A stretch of DNA of 64,000 nucleotides from Thioalkalivibrio thiocyanodenitrificans ARhD 1 (GTDB lineage Bacteria > Pseudomonadota > Gammaproteobacteria > Ectothiorhodospirales > Ectothiorhodospiraceae): positions 2,038,052-2,102,051 of the forward strand of contig NZ_KB900536.1 of assembly GCF_000378965.1 (NCBI RefSeq). The letters run 5' to 3'. Below the pieces are notes generated by a model, which was given only the letters and a program-made list of their open reading frames with translations, was not told the origin of the DNA and searched no databases. The position numbers and the translations under genes are program-made. Below, piece after piece: positions 7,155-14,986 of this stretch (position 1 is its first letter; every line of letters starts with the position of its first letter).

Positions 7155-7727
7155 ATGGTACGCACCCCCTCCGTCATGCTGGAACTGGGCACGCCGGCCC
7201 CCGATTTCCGCCTGCCCGATCCGAGCACCGGCAAGACAGTCTCCCTGGACGACTTCCCTGATGCCAGGGGCTATGTGATCGCCTTCATCTGCAATCATTG
7301 TCCCTTCGTTCAGTTGATTCGCCACGAGTTCGCCCGCTTCGGGCGTGAATACACGGACAAGGGCCTGGCGGTGATCGCCATCAATTCAAATGACGTGGAG
7401 AATTTTCCGCTGGACAGCCCGGAGCACATGAAGGATGAAACCCGCCGGTTCGGTTACACCTTCCCGTACCTGTTCGACGAGGATCAGTCCGTGGCCAGGG
7501 CCTATCAGGCGGCCTGCACACCGGACTTCTTCATGTTCGACGCCGACCGAAAGCTGGTCTATCGCGGGCAATTCGACGCGGCGCGTCCGGGCAGTGACCT
7601 CGCGGTCACCGGCAAGGATCTGCGCGCCGCCGCCGACGCCCTGCTGGCGGGAAGCCCCATCCCCGAGGACCAGAAGCCCAGCATCGGCTGCAACATCAAG
7701 TGGAAGCCGGGGAACGAACCCTCATGA
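7155..7727 (+). CDS. Thioredoxin-fold peroxiredoxin/redoxin-like protein
   Basis: A 190-residue AhpC/TSA- or redoxin-type protein. The active-site region is FICNHCPFV, a CxxC pair at the end of the first strand, preceded by TPAPDFRLPDPSTGKTVSLDDF. A cis-proline-like CTPDFFMFD follows. It lacks a signal peptide, so it is probably cytoplasmic. Such proteins are usually annotated as thioredoxin family proteins and probably reduce peroxides or disulfides; the exact substrate is unknown. The start follows AAGGAG. It is convergent with the HDAC-like gene across an inverted repeat. Confidence 0.78.
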   Translation: MVRTPSVMLELGTPAPDFRLPDPSTGKTVSLDDFPDARGYVIAFICNHCPFVQLIRHEFARFGREYTDKGLAVIAINSNDVENFPLDSPEHMKDETRRFGYTFPYLFDEDQSVARAYQAACTPDFFMFDADRKLVYRGQFDAARPGSDLAVTGKDLRAAADALLAGSPIPEDQKPSIGCNIKWKPGNEPS

Positions 7728-7732
7728 GGTGG

Positions 7733-7795
7733 GAAGTGTGAATTGGGAATTGGGAAGTGAAAGGCCTTTACTTCGCATTTCCCAATTCACACTTC
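7733..7795. repeat. Inverted short-period repeat between convergent genes
   Basis: GAAGTGTGAATTGGGAA (7733-7749) and its exact complement (7779-7795) form a 17-base-pair stem; extra TTGGGAAGTG and CACTTCGCA words lie inside and outside. It fills the whole spacer between a stop at 7727 and a stop at 7801. The words match the family at 36-164. Confidence 0.92.
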
Positions 7796-7800
7796 GCAAT

Positions 7801-8727
7801 TCACAAGAGCGCTTTGAGGTGCGCCACCACGCTGCGACCGAGGGCGGACAGGGCATAGCCTCCCTCCAGGGTCGACACGACGCGTCCTTCGGCGTGGCGC
7901 CCGGCGAGCGCCCTGAGTTCCCGCGTCACCCACTCGTAGTCGGCCTCCACCAGACCCAGGCCGGCCATATCGTCCTCCAGGTGCCCGTCAAATCCCGCGG
8001 AGATCAGCAGCAGCTGCGGGCGAAACGCATCAAGCGCCGGCAGCCACTGCTCGCGCACCGCTGCCCGGAACCCCTCGCCGCGAGTGCCCGCAGGGAGGGG
8101 CACATTCACCCGGGGTGCGCCATCCCTCGCCTCGGCACCCTCGTGCGGATAGAAGGGATGCTGAAAGGTGGAACAGAACATTACGCGCGGCTCATGCAGG
8201 AAAATGTCATCGGTACCGTTCCCGTGGTGCACATCGAAATCCACGATGGCGACCCGCTCGAGACCATGGGCGTGGAGCCCATGGGCGGCACCGACAGCGA
8301 TATTGTTGTACAGGCAAAAACCCATCGCCCGGTCGCGGGTGGCATGGTGGCCGGGCGGGCGTACTGCACAGAAGGCGGCCGAGCCCGGCTCGGACATTAC
8401 CAGATCCACGCCCATCACCACGGCACCGGCGGCGCGGCCTGCCGCCTCCAGGCTGTGTGCCGACATGAAGGTGTCCCCCCCGTCCACGCACACGGCCCCC
8501 TCTCCGGCCGGCACTTCACGCGACAGTTCATCCAGGTAGGCCGCCGAATGGACCCGCAGCAGCTGTTCCCGTGTCGCCCGTGGCGCCTCCCGGTGATGCA
8601 CCCAGGAATCCACGCCCGACGTAATGAGCTGATCGTTGATGGCCGACAGGCGCTTGGGGCGTTCCGGATGATGAGCCGGCGTGAGGTGTTGCAGACAGTC
8701 GGGATGGGAGATGAAGTACAGGGCCAT
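7801..8727 (-). CDS. Histone-deacetylase-family (AcuC-like) deacetylase
   Basis: A 308-residue class II-type HDAC superfamily hydrolase. The zinc and charge-relay motifs are all present: RPPGHHA (about residue 122), DFDVHHGNGT (about 165-174) and SAGFDGH (about 246). In bacteria such enzymes remove acyl groups from lysines (AcuC acting on acetyl-CoA synthetase) or from polyamines. Next to it, divergently, is a Pat-type protein acyltransferase, which favours a protein-lysine substrate here. Length and motifs are complete. The alternative is acetylpolyamine amidohydrolase. Confidence 0.85.
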   Translation of the reverse strand: MALYFISHPDCLQHLTPAHHPERPKRLSAINDQLITSGVDSWVHHREAPRATREQLLRVHSAAYLDELSREVPAGEGAVCVDGGDTFMSAHSLEAAGRAAGAVVMGVDLVMSEPGSAAFCAVRPPGHHATRDRAMGFCLYNNIAVGAAHGLHAHGLERVAIVDFDVHHGNGTDDIFLHEPRVMFCSTFQHPFYPHEGAEARDGAPRVNVPLPAGTRGEGFRAAVREQWLPALDAFRPQLLLISAGFDGHLEDDMAGLGLVEADYEWVTRELRALAGRHAEGRVVSTLEGGYALSALGRSVVAHLKALL

Positions 8728-8978
8728 GGCACACCACGCAGCAAAAGCCGATCACCGGCGGGTTCAGGATCCGGATCCGTGTCTCCGCGCGGCCACAAGC
8801 GGGCGTCAATCCCTGCGCCACCGCTTCCGGAACCGTCCGGGGCGGGGCTGAACGCCTACCGCCTCACACCTGACCCTTCACGAAAGCCACCAGCTTACAC
8901 ATTGGGTGCCCGGGTACGCCATTGATCCGTGCCTGCCGGCGTGGAACACTGAAACCTGTCGCCGTACCGGAACCCCCC

Positions 8979-11657
8979 ATGGGCCCCCATTACCTCCATC
9001 GCATCCTGTCCGCACGCGGCATCGCGATCATCGGTGCCAGCGAGCGCCCGGAGTCTGTCGGCGCCCGGGTCATGGAGAACTTGCGCGCCATGGGGTACAA
9101 GGGCGCGCTGCATCCGGTCAATCCGCGCCATCGCAGGATCATGGGCCACAAGTGCCATCCGGACGTGAAGGGCATCGACCGACCTCCCGAACTGGCGGTG
9201 ATCGCCACCCCCGCAGCCACGGTACCCGAGATTGTGCGCCAGTGCGGTGAAGCGGGGGTGCTCGGGGTGATCGTGATGTCGGCAGGCTTCGCGGAAGCGG
9301 GCGACGACGGCGTGCGCCTGCAGGAAGCGATGATGGAGGCGGCGCGCGAGTCGGGGGTGCGCATCATCGGTCCCAACTGCCTGGGCGTCATCCGCCCGAG
9401 CCAGCGGATCAACGCCACGTTCAGCCGGAACACCGCCCTGCCCGGCCACTTGGCCCTGGTGTCCCAGTCAGGCGCGATCTGCACCGCTATCCTCGACTGG
9501 GCGGAAGCCCAGCACATCGGATTCTCCCTGGTGGCCTCGCTCGGGGACGCCGCGGACGTGGATTTCGGTGATGTGCTGGACTACCTGGCCCTGGACCCGG
9601 AGACGCGCAGCATCCTGCTCTACGTGGAGGGCATCCGCCATGCCCGGCGCTTCATGAGCGGCCTGCGCACGGCGGCGCGCATGAAGCCGGTGATCGTCAT
9701 CAAGGCAGGCCGCCGCGGGGAAGGTTCACGTGCGGCCATGTCCCATACCGGCGCGCTGGTGGGGGCCGACGACGTGTTTGACGCGGCCCTGGAACGGGCC
9801 GGCGCGGTGCGCGCCGACACCGTGCAGCAACTGTTCTCGGCCGCGCGCATGCTCTCCACGGGCATGCGGGTACGCGGCAACCGGCTGGCCATTGTCACCA
9901 ACGCAGGCGGACCCGGCGTGATGGCCACTGACCGGGCCGTGGAACTGGACGTGGCCATCACGGAACTGTCGCCGGACACCCTGAAGCTCCTCGATGCCGC
10001 GCTGCCCGGACACTGGTCCCACGGCAATCCGGTGGACGTGCTGGGTGACGCGGATGCGGCACGCTACGAAACGGCCATCAGCACCTGCCTGCAGGATCCG
10101 CAGGTGGACGGTGTCCTGACCATGCTGACACCCCAGGCCATGACCGACCCGGACGCCGTGGCCGACGTGGTGATCGGCGCAAGCCGGGGGGTACGCAAAC
10201 CACTGCTGGCATGCTGGATGGGCGAGCATCACGTGAACGCGGCACGGGCACACTTCAGCGAGGCCATGCTCCCCCATTTCGCCACGCCGGAGGCCTCGGT
10301 GGAAGCCTTCGCCTTTCTGGCCGCCCATCAGCGCAACCAGCGCCTGCTGCTGCAGGTGCCCGGTCCCCTGAGCGATCGCAGCGAGGCCGACGTGGACGGC
10401 GCACGCATGATCATCGAGGGCGCATTGTCGGAGGGCCGACACATCCTCGGGAGCCTGGAGGCCAAGGCGGTCCTGTCGGCATTCCGGATCCCCGTCACCC
10501 AGACATTGCAGGCTCACACCGCGGGCGAGGCCCTGGTGGCCGCCAGTACCCTGGGCTACCCGCTGGCCATGAAGATCGCCTCCCCGGACATCACCCACAA
10601 ATCCGATGTGGGCGGCGTGCGTCTCAACATCACCGGCGGGGAGGCGGTGCGCAAGCACTTTGCGGACATGACACAGGCGGCGCGGGAGGCCCGGCCGGAC
10701 GCCCGTATCGACGGCGTGACCCTGGAGCGCATGTACCGGGGCAATTACGGGCGGGAACTGATGGTCGGGGTGCTGCGCGATCCGGTGTTCGGCCCGGTGA
10801 TCAGCTTCGGCTCCGGCGGCACCTCGGTGGAGGTGCTTCAGGACCGGGCCGTGGCACTGCCACCGCTCAACGAAACGATCATTCGCGGCATGATCGGCCG
10901 TACCCGTGTGGCGCGTCTGCTGGAGCGGTTCCGGCACATGCCGCCCGTGGACGCGGCGGCACTGGAGCAGGTGCTGCTGCGCATCTCGGAACTGGTGTGC
11001 GAACTGCCCCATGTAACCGAACTGGACATCAACCCCCTGATCGTGGACGAACACGGCCTTGCCGCAGTGGATGCCCGAATCGGTGTCGACTTCCCGTCCG
11101 CCTCGGCCGCGCCCTACGCGCACATGGCCATCCACCCCTATCCGGCCTACCTGGTGAGTCAATGGCAACTGTCCGACGGCACACCCCTGACCATCCGGCC
11201 GATCCGCCCGGAGGACGCACAGATCGAACAGGCCTTCGTGCGCGGTCTGTCCGAGCAGTCCCGCTACTTTCGTTTCATGCAGGCGGTCCATGAACTGACC
11301 CCGCAGATGCTGGTGCGCTTCACGCAGATCGACTACGACCGGGAGATGGCGTTGATCGCCGTGGTCGATCACGACGGCAGCGAACTGCAGGTGGCGGTCG
11401 CCCGCTACACGGCCTACCCGGATCAGCGCAGTTGCGAGTTCGCGCTGGTGGTGGCGGATCAGTGGCAGCGCCGCGGTATCGGTTCACATCTGATGCAGGC
11501 GCTGATGCAGGTGGCCAAGAGCAAGGGCATCGCCCTGATGGAAGGGGAAGTGATCGCCGGCAACACCAACATGCTGACGCTCATGAAACACCTGGGCTTC
11601 AGCAGCCGTGCGCAGCCGGGTGACGAAGGGGTCGTATGGGTCGGCAAACAGTTGTGA
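8979..11657 (+). CDS. Pat-type protein acyltransferase (acyl-CoA synthetase-like plus GNAT)
   Basis: An 892-residue fusion. An NDP-forming acyl-CoA synthetase-like part contains a CoA-binding Rossmann domain (IAIIGASERPESVG, about residues 13-26), ligase domains and an ATP-grasp region (about 490-690, MKIASPDITHKSDVGGVRLN). A GNAT acetyltransferase domain follows (about 730-890, QWQRRGIGSHLMQALM as acetyl-CoA-binding motif). This is the layout of E. coli PatZ/YfiQ and Salmonella Pat, which acetylate lysines, notably of acetyl-CoA synthetase. The start at ATG 8979 puts the conserved HYLHRIL opening at the N-terminus; a TTG at 8922 would add 19 unconserved residues. It may alternatively have real acetate-CoA ligase activity. 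Confidence 0.85.
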   Translation: MGPHYLHRILSARGIAIIGASERPESVGARVMENLRAMGYKGALHPVNPRHRRIMGHKCHPDVKGIDRPPELAVIATPAATVPEIVRQCGEAGVLGVIVMSAGFAEAGDDGVRLQEAMMEAARESGVRIIGPNCLGVIRPSQRINATFSRNTALPGHLALVSQSGAICTAILDWAEAQHIGFSLVASLGDAADVDFGDVLDYLALDPETRSILLYVEGIRHARRFMSGLRTAARMKPVIVIKAGRRGEGSRAAMSHTGALVGADDVFDAALERAGAVRADTVQQLFSAARMLSTGMRVRGNRLAIVTNAGGPGVMATDRAVELDVAITELSPDTLKLLDAALPGHWSHGNPVDVLGDADAARYETAISTCLQDPQVDGVLTMLTPQAMTDPDAVADVVIGASRGVRKPLLACWMGEHHVNAARAHFSEAMLPHFATPEASVEAFAFLAAHQRNQRLLLQVPGPLSDRSEADVDGARMIIEGALSEGRHILGSLEAKAVLSAFRIPVTQTLQAHTAGEALVAASTLGYPLAMKIASPDITHKSDVGGVRLNITGGEAVRKHFADMTQAAREARPDARIDGVTLERMYRGNYGRELMVGVLRDPVFGPVISFGSGGTSVEVLQDRAVALPPLNETIIRGMIGRTRVARLLERFRHMPPVDAAALEQVLLRISELVCELPHVTELDINPLIVDEHGLAAVDARIGVDFPSASAAPYAHMAIHPYPAYLVSQWQLSDGTPLTIRPIRPEDAQIEQAFVRGLSEQSRYFRFMQAVHELTPQMLVRFTQIDYDREMALIAVVDHDGSELQVAVARYTAYPDQRSCEFALVVADQWQRRGIGSHLMQALMQVAKSKGIALMEGEVIAGNTNMLTLMKHLGFSSRAQPGDEGVVWVGKQL

Positions 11658-11957
11658 GTTGTGATGATGATCCCCGCGGGTCCCGCGGCGGCGGAGCCGC
11701 TTTCCCGCGTGCCATCGCAGGTGGAAACACGGTTCCCCGGTAAACGGCGGGCGACGGTGTGATTGGGCGCACATTTCCCCTGTCCCCCGATGCCCACAAT
11801 TCACTGCATGGCCGGAACACGGGCGCTCGGGAGCAGTCAGCCCCGTCGCCAGGCGGGGACGAAACCGGCCCGCCGCTCACCCCGCCGACCAGGGCGGCAC
11901 GCTGCCGGCAAGGGACTTCCGGTACCGATCCTCCGCCTACCTCCTCCCAGGAGTTCG
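11658..11957. other. 300-base spacer with possible RNA structure
   Basis: No coding potential is convincing here. The stretch is GC-rich and contains several short complementary pairs, for example CCCCGTCGCCAGGCGGGG near 11845. It leads directly into the terminator at 11958. I could not match it to 6S, SRP, RNase P, tmRNA or common riboswitch cores. It may be only the 3' untranslated region of the acyltransferase gene. Confidence 0.3.
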
Positions 11958-11985
11958 GGGGCGGCCGCAGGGCCGCCCCTTTTTT
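11958..11985 (+). terminator. Rho-independent terminator
   Basis: GGGGCGGCC (11958-11966) pairs with GGCCGCCCC (11971-11979) around a GCAG loop and is followed by six T. It ends transcription from the acyltransferase side, about 300 bases after that gene's stop. Confidence 0.92.
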
Positions 11986-11987
11986 CG

Positions 11988-12070
11988 TTGTCAGTTGTCA
12001 GGAGCGAAATCGGGCGCTATGGCTTGTCAACGGTTTCCTGAGACTGGCCACGGACAACCGACCACGGACT
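11988..12070. repeat. Degenerate repeat words overlapping the acuI-like 3' end
   Basis: Two copies of GTTGTCA (11988-12002) belong to the TGTCAGT family of 7004-7072. A second word, CCACGGACAACCGACCACGG (12051-12070), repeats CCACGGAC. The second word lies inside the reading frame of the reductase and encodes its C-terminal tail. Confidence 0.65.
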
Positions 12071-13057
12071 CACCAGTATCCGTCCATGGGTGCGGCCCGC
12101 GAGCATGCGGGCGCTGACATCCACCAGTTCATCCAGACCAACGGTTCCCGTATGCACGGAGGCCAGATCCCGGGGCATCAGGTCCGAGGCGAGCCGCCCC
12201 CACAGTTCCCGCCGCCACGGCATGGGGCAGCGGGCGGAGGTCAGACCCAGCAGACTCACGCCGCGCAGGATGAAGGGCATCACAGTGGTGTGAAGCTCCG
12301 CACCACCCGCGAGACCGATGGACACCACGTTGCCCCAGGGACGAATGCTGCGCACCACCGAGGAAAGCAGATCACCGCCCACCAGATCCACGGCGCCCGC
12401 CCAGCGGGCCTTTTCAAGCGGTCGCCTGCCCCATGTCACAGCGGCGCGATCCAGCACCTCGGACGCCCCGAGGGACTTGAGCCAGTCGGACAGGGCGGGC
12501 TTTCCGCTCAGCGCGATGACCTCGAATCCACGGGCCGCGAGCATGTTGATCACCAGGCACCCCACACCGCCGGAGGCACCGGTGACCAGAATCGGTCCCG
12601 CCGAGGGCTCCTGCAGATTGAGTTCCAGTCGACTGATCGCCATGGCGGCGGTGAAACCGGCAGTGCCCAGCAGCATGGCCTTCCGTGCGTCCAGGCCCTC
12701 GGGCATCGCCACCACCCAGTCGGCAGGCACCCGGATGCGGCCGGCAAATCCCCCGTGGTGGAATTCCCCCAGACCGCACCCCGTGACGATGACTTCCGTG
12801 CCGACACTGAACTCCGGCGCGACGGAGTGCATCACGCGCCCGGCGGCGTCAATGCCGCCCACCAGGGGTGAGTGGCGCAGGATCCGCCCGCCACCGGTCA
12901 CTGCCAGCGCATCCTTGTAGTTGAGGCTCGACCAGGCCACCTCGATCTCCACATCGCCTTCCATGAGATCCGCGGAGGTGAGCGTCACGACCTGCGCGCG
13001 GTCGGCCCCGGCGACCTCCTCGCGAATCATCAGTGCGGGAAACGACTGATCAGCCAT
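12017..13057 (-). CDS. acuI: Acrylyl-CoA reductase-like MDR oxidoreductase (YhdH/AcuI family)
   Basis: A 346-residue medium-chain dehydrogenase/reductase of the YhdH/AcuI type, which reduces acryloyl-CoA or related enones with NADPH. Diagnostic parts are SSLNYKDALAVTGGGRI (about residues 45-60), GTAGFTAAMAI, the nucleotide site TGASGGVGCL, and SARCPMPWRRELW near the end. The start at 13057 gives the normal N-terminus; the frame remains open much further upstream into the FadL gene. The family body ends near GRILV. The last residues here (SPWSVVRGQSQETVDKP) are encoded by intergenic-type repeat words, so the tail looks like a recent extension. The symbol is given by family; the substrate is not proven. 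Confidence 0.78.
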   Translation of the reverse strand: MADQSFPALMIREEVAGADRAQVVTLTSADLMEGDVEIEVAWSSLNYKDALAVTGGGRILRHSPLVGGIDAAGRVMHSVAPEFSVGTEVIVTGCGLGEFHHGGFAGRIRVPADWVVAMPEGLDARKAMLLGTAGFTAAMAISRLELNLQEPSAGPILVTGASGGVGCLVINMLAARGFEVIALSGKPALSDWLKSLGASEVLDRAAVTWGRRPLEKARWAGAVDLVGGDLLSSVVRSIRPWGNVVSIGLAGGAELHTTVMPFILRGVSLLGLTSARCPMPWRRELWGRLASDLMPRDLASVHTGTVGLDELVDVSARMLAGRTHGRILVSPWSVVRGQSQETVDKP

Positions 13058-13189
13058 ACCTGGACACCGCCTTCCTTCCGGGGAAAACGTTCGCAGAAAC
13101 CCCAAGGATATACCGAAAGGGCGCCGCGTGACGCCCGGGCGTGCAGAAACGCGAAGAAAAACGCTGAAATTCAGTAAGATATGAAGACT

Positions 13190-13227
13190 GCCCACCGGGC
13201 TCAGGGCGTGCCATGAGCCCGGTGGGC
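13190..13227 (-). terminator. 14-bp hairpin downstream of the FadL gene
   Basis: GCCCACCGGGCTCA (13190-13203) pairs perfectly with 13214-13227 around a ten-base loop. It begins five bases after the FadL stop. No U-run follows on the minus strand, so it may be an RNA-stabilising or partial-termination hairpin between fadL and acuI rather than a strong terminator. Confidence 0.6.
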
Positions 13228-13232
13228 GCCCG

Positions 13233-14561
13233 TCAGAACCGGTAACGCAGGGCGGCGGCCAGGATGTGTACGCTGCCCGTGGTCGTGCCCTCCAGTTCCA
13301 CCGCGGAGGCGACCGGCGTGCCCGCGTAGAACGTGCGGGTAAGGTCCAGGGACTCACTGCCCACGTGGAAGTAGGTGTAGGCGAATTCGAAACCCAGGCG
13401 GGGGCCCCGTTCATAGCTGGCGCCTGCCGACAGCCAGGTGCGGTCGCCGTCCGGCGTGCGGGTGTTGCGAAATCCGTCCCGGGTGGGGGTGCGGTCGTAC
13501 TGGATCCCGCCGCGCAGGGTCCATCGGTCATTCAGCAGGTACTCGGCCCCCAGGGCCAGGGCCCAGCTGTTGCGGTAGTTCTGCTGAACCGGATCCGGGT
13601 CCGGGCCCGCATCCAGCTTCACGGCAATCTCGTCGAAGTTCGACCAGTTGAACCATGTGTACTGGGCAAGCCCCGTCCAGCGTTCCGAGAAGCGGTGACT
13701 GAGCCCCAGGAAGACCATGTCCGGCAGTTTCAGGTCGGCCTGGCCGCGATCGCTCTCCGAGGCCCCGCCCAGGCCCACGGGCATACGGGTGGTGGCGGTA
13801 CCCTTGAGGGTGTGGGTGATGCCCTGGCGGTAATGCAGGCCCAGACGGGTGGCCTCGTCCAGATCCACCAGCACGCCCACGTTGAAGCCGTAGTCCCAGC
13901 TGTCGCCCGCCAGGGCAAACTCGCCATCGGTCGCCGGGGTGGGCCCGCCGGGCACGGTGGGATCGGGCAGGGCGTTCCTGAGCGTGGCATCCGCGTACTG
14001 GACATTGATCCCGCCGCCCACCGAAACCCGGTCGTTGATCTGTACGGCCAGGCTCGGCTGCAGATCGACCACCCGAAGCGAACTCCGGGATGAGTCGTAG
14101 CGGGCGAAGAAGTCGTCATCGTAACCGTTGGCCAGCCCGAAGGGGGTGGTCAGGCCGAACCCGTACCAGGCTCGCTCGTTGATCGGGCGGGCATAGTACA
14201 GATTGGGCACCGGGGTCGGATCATAGGGATTGCCGCCGCCACCGCCCTCGTAGGGAAGCGGATTGCCCAGCGTACCCGGCGTGGCGGCCGTGGAACCCGT
14301 ATCCCGGACCGTGGACCTGGGCATCAGCAGGATTGCCGCCGCCTGGAACTCGGGCGCCTCCAGGCGGGTCATCCCCGCCGGGTTGAAGAAGAGTGTGCTG
14401 GCATCGGCGGCGAGGGCCGCCTCGCCGGCGAAGGCCCGGCCCAGTCCGCTGACACTCTGTGCATGTATATAGAAACCGGCCGCCAGGGCAAGGCCGGGCG
14501 CCGCGCCCAGGGTCAGGCCCGCCACCCAGGCCAGGCCAGGCCTCGTCAATCGATACGTCAT
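13233..14561 (-). CDS. FadL/TodX-family outer-membrane transport protein
   Basis: A 442-residue outer-membrane beta-barrel of the FadL/OmpP1/TodX family, which lets long-chain fatty acids or other hydrophobic compounds cross the outer membrane. A signal peptide ending ALA (about residue 27) is followed by the family opening GFYIHAQSVSGLGRAFAG. The plug region has NPAGMTRL. The C-terminus ends in alternating residues and a terminal Phe (AALRYRF), as expected for barrel assembly. Its place beside an acyl-CoA synthetase and a thioesterase fits fatty-acid uptake and activation. Confidence 0.87.
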   Translation of the reverse strand: MTYRLTRPGLAWVAGLTLGAAPGLALAAGFYIHAQSVSGLGRAFAGEAALAADASTLFFNPAGMTRLEAPEFQAAAILLMPRSTVRDTGSTAATPGTLGNPLPYEGGGGGNPYDPTPVPNLYYARPINERAWYGFGLTTPFGLANGYDDDFFARYDSSRSSLRVVDLQPSLAVQINDRVSVGGGINVQYADATLRNALPDPTVPGGPTPATDGEFALAGDSWDYGFNVGVLVDLDEATRLGLHYRQGITHTLKGTATTRMPVGLGGASESDRGQADLKLPDMVFLGLSHRFSERWTGLAQYTWFNWSNFDEIAVKLDAGPDPDPVQQNYRNSWALALGAEYLLNDRWTLRGGIQYDRTPTRDGFRNTRTPDGDRTWLSAGASYERGPRLGFEFAYTYFHVGSESLDLTRTFYAGTPVASAVELEGTTTGSVHILAAALRYRF

Positions 14562-14602
14562 TGGTGCTCTCCCCCAGCTCGAGTATCTTGTTGTCGTGTG
14601 GT

Positions 14603-14986
14603 TCAGGTGTCCCTGGGCAAGGGCCGCGGACGGCCCTCTTCGTCCACGGCCACATAGACCAGACGGGCGTCGGCCACGGTCAGGGTCTCCGGATCGGCCG
14701 GGTTGCGGTCAACGCGCACTTCCACATCCACGGTCATGGAGGTGCGGCCCGTGCGGATCACGTCGGCGAACACGCTCACCATGTCACCGCGCTGCACGGG
14801 CCTGCGGAAATGCATCCGCTCCACGGCCACGGTCACCACCCGCCCCCGGGCGCGCAGCACCGCCGGAATGCTGCCGGCTATGTCCACCTGGGACATGACC
14901 CAGCCGCCGAACACGTCGCCCCCCGAATTGGTGGGCGCAGCGGCGGCGGGCATGCGGATACGGGGTTCGCGGGACGTTCCGTTCAT
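14603..14986 (-). CDS. YciA-like hotdog acyl-CoA thioesterase
   Basis: A 127-residue hotdog-fold thioesterase that hydrolyses acyl-CoA. The signature NSGGDVFGGWVMSQVDIAG (about residues 20-38) corresponds to the YciA motif with the catalytic Asp. The family body, ending near ARLVYVAVDEEGRPRPLP, is complete. The start codon overlaps the stop of the upstream acyl-CoA synthetase (ATGA at 14986-14983), so the opposing activities are translationally coupled. Confidence 0.87.
   Translation of the reverse strand: MNGTSREPRIRMPAAAAPTNSGGDVFGGWVMSQVDIAGSIPAVLRARGRVVTVAVERMHFRRPVQRGDMVSVFADVIRTGRTSMTVDVEVRVDRNPADPETLTVADARLVYVAVDEEGRPRPLPRDT

Noticed and set aside
11700-11957. Cobalamin or other riboswitch
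   Set aside because: Some GC-rich stems are present, but no conserved core such as the B12 box is seen, and the region lies downstream of a gene, before a terminator.
13058-13531. N-terminal extension of the AcuI-like reductase to 13531
   Set aside because: The extra residues read through the hairpin and into the FadL gene and match no family; the conserved N-terminus starts at 13057.
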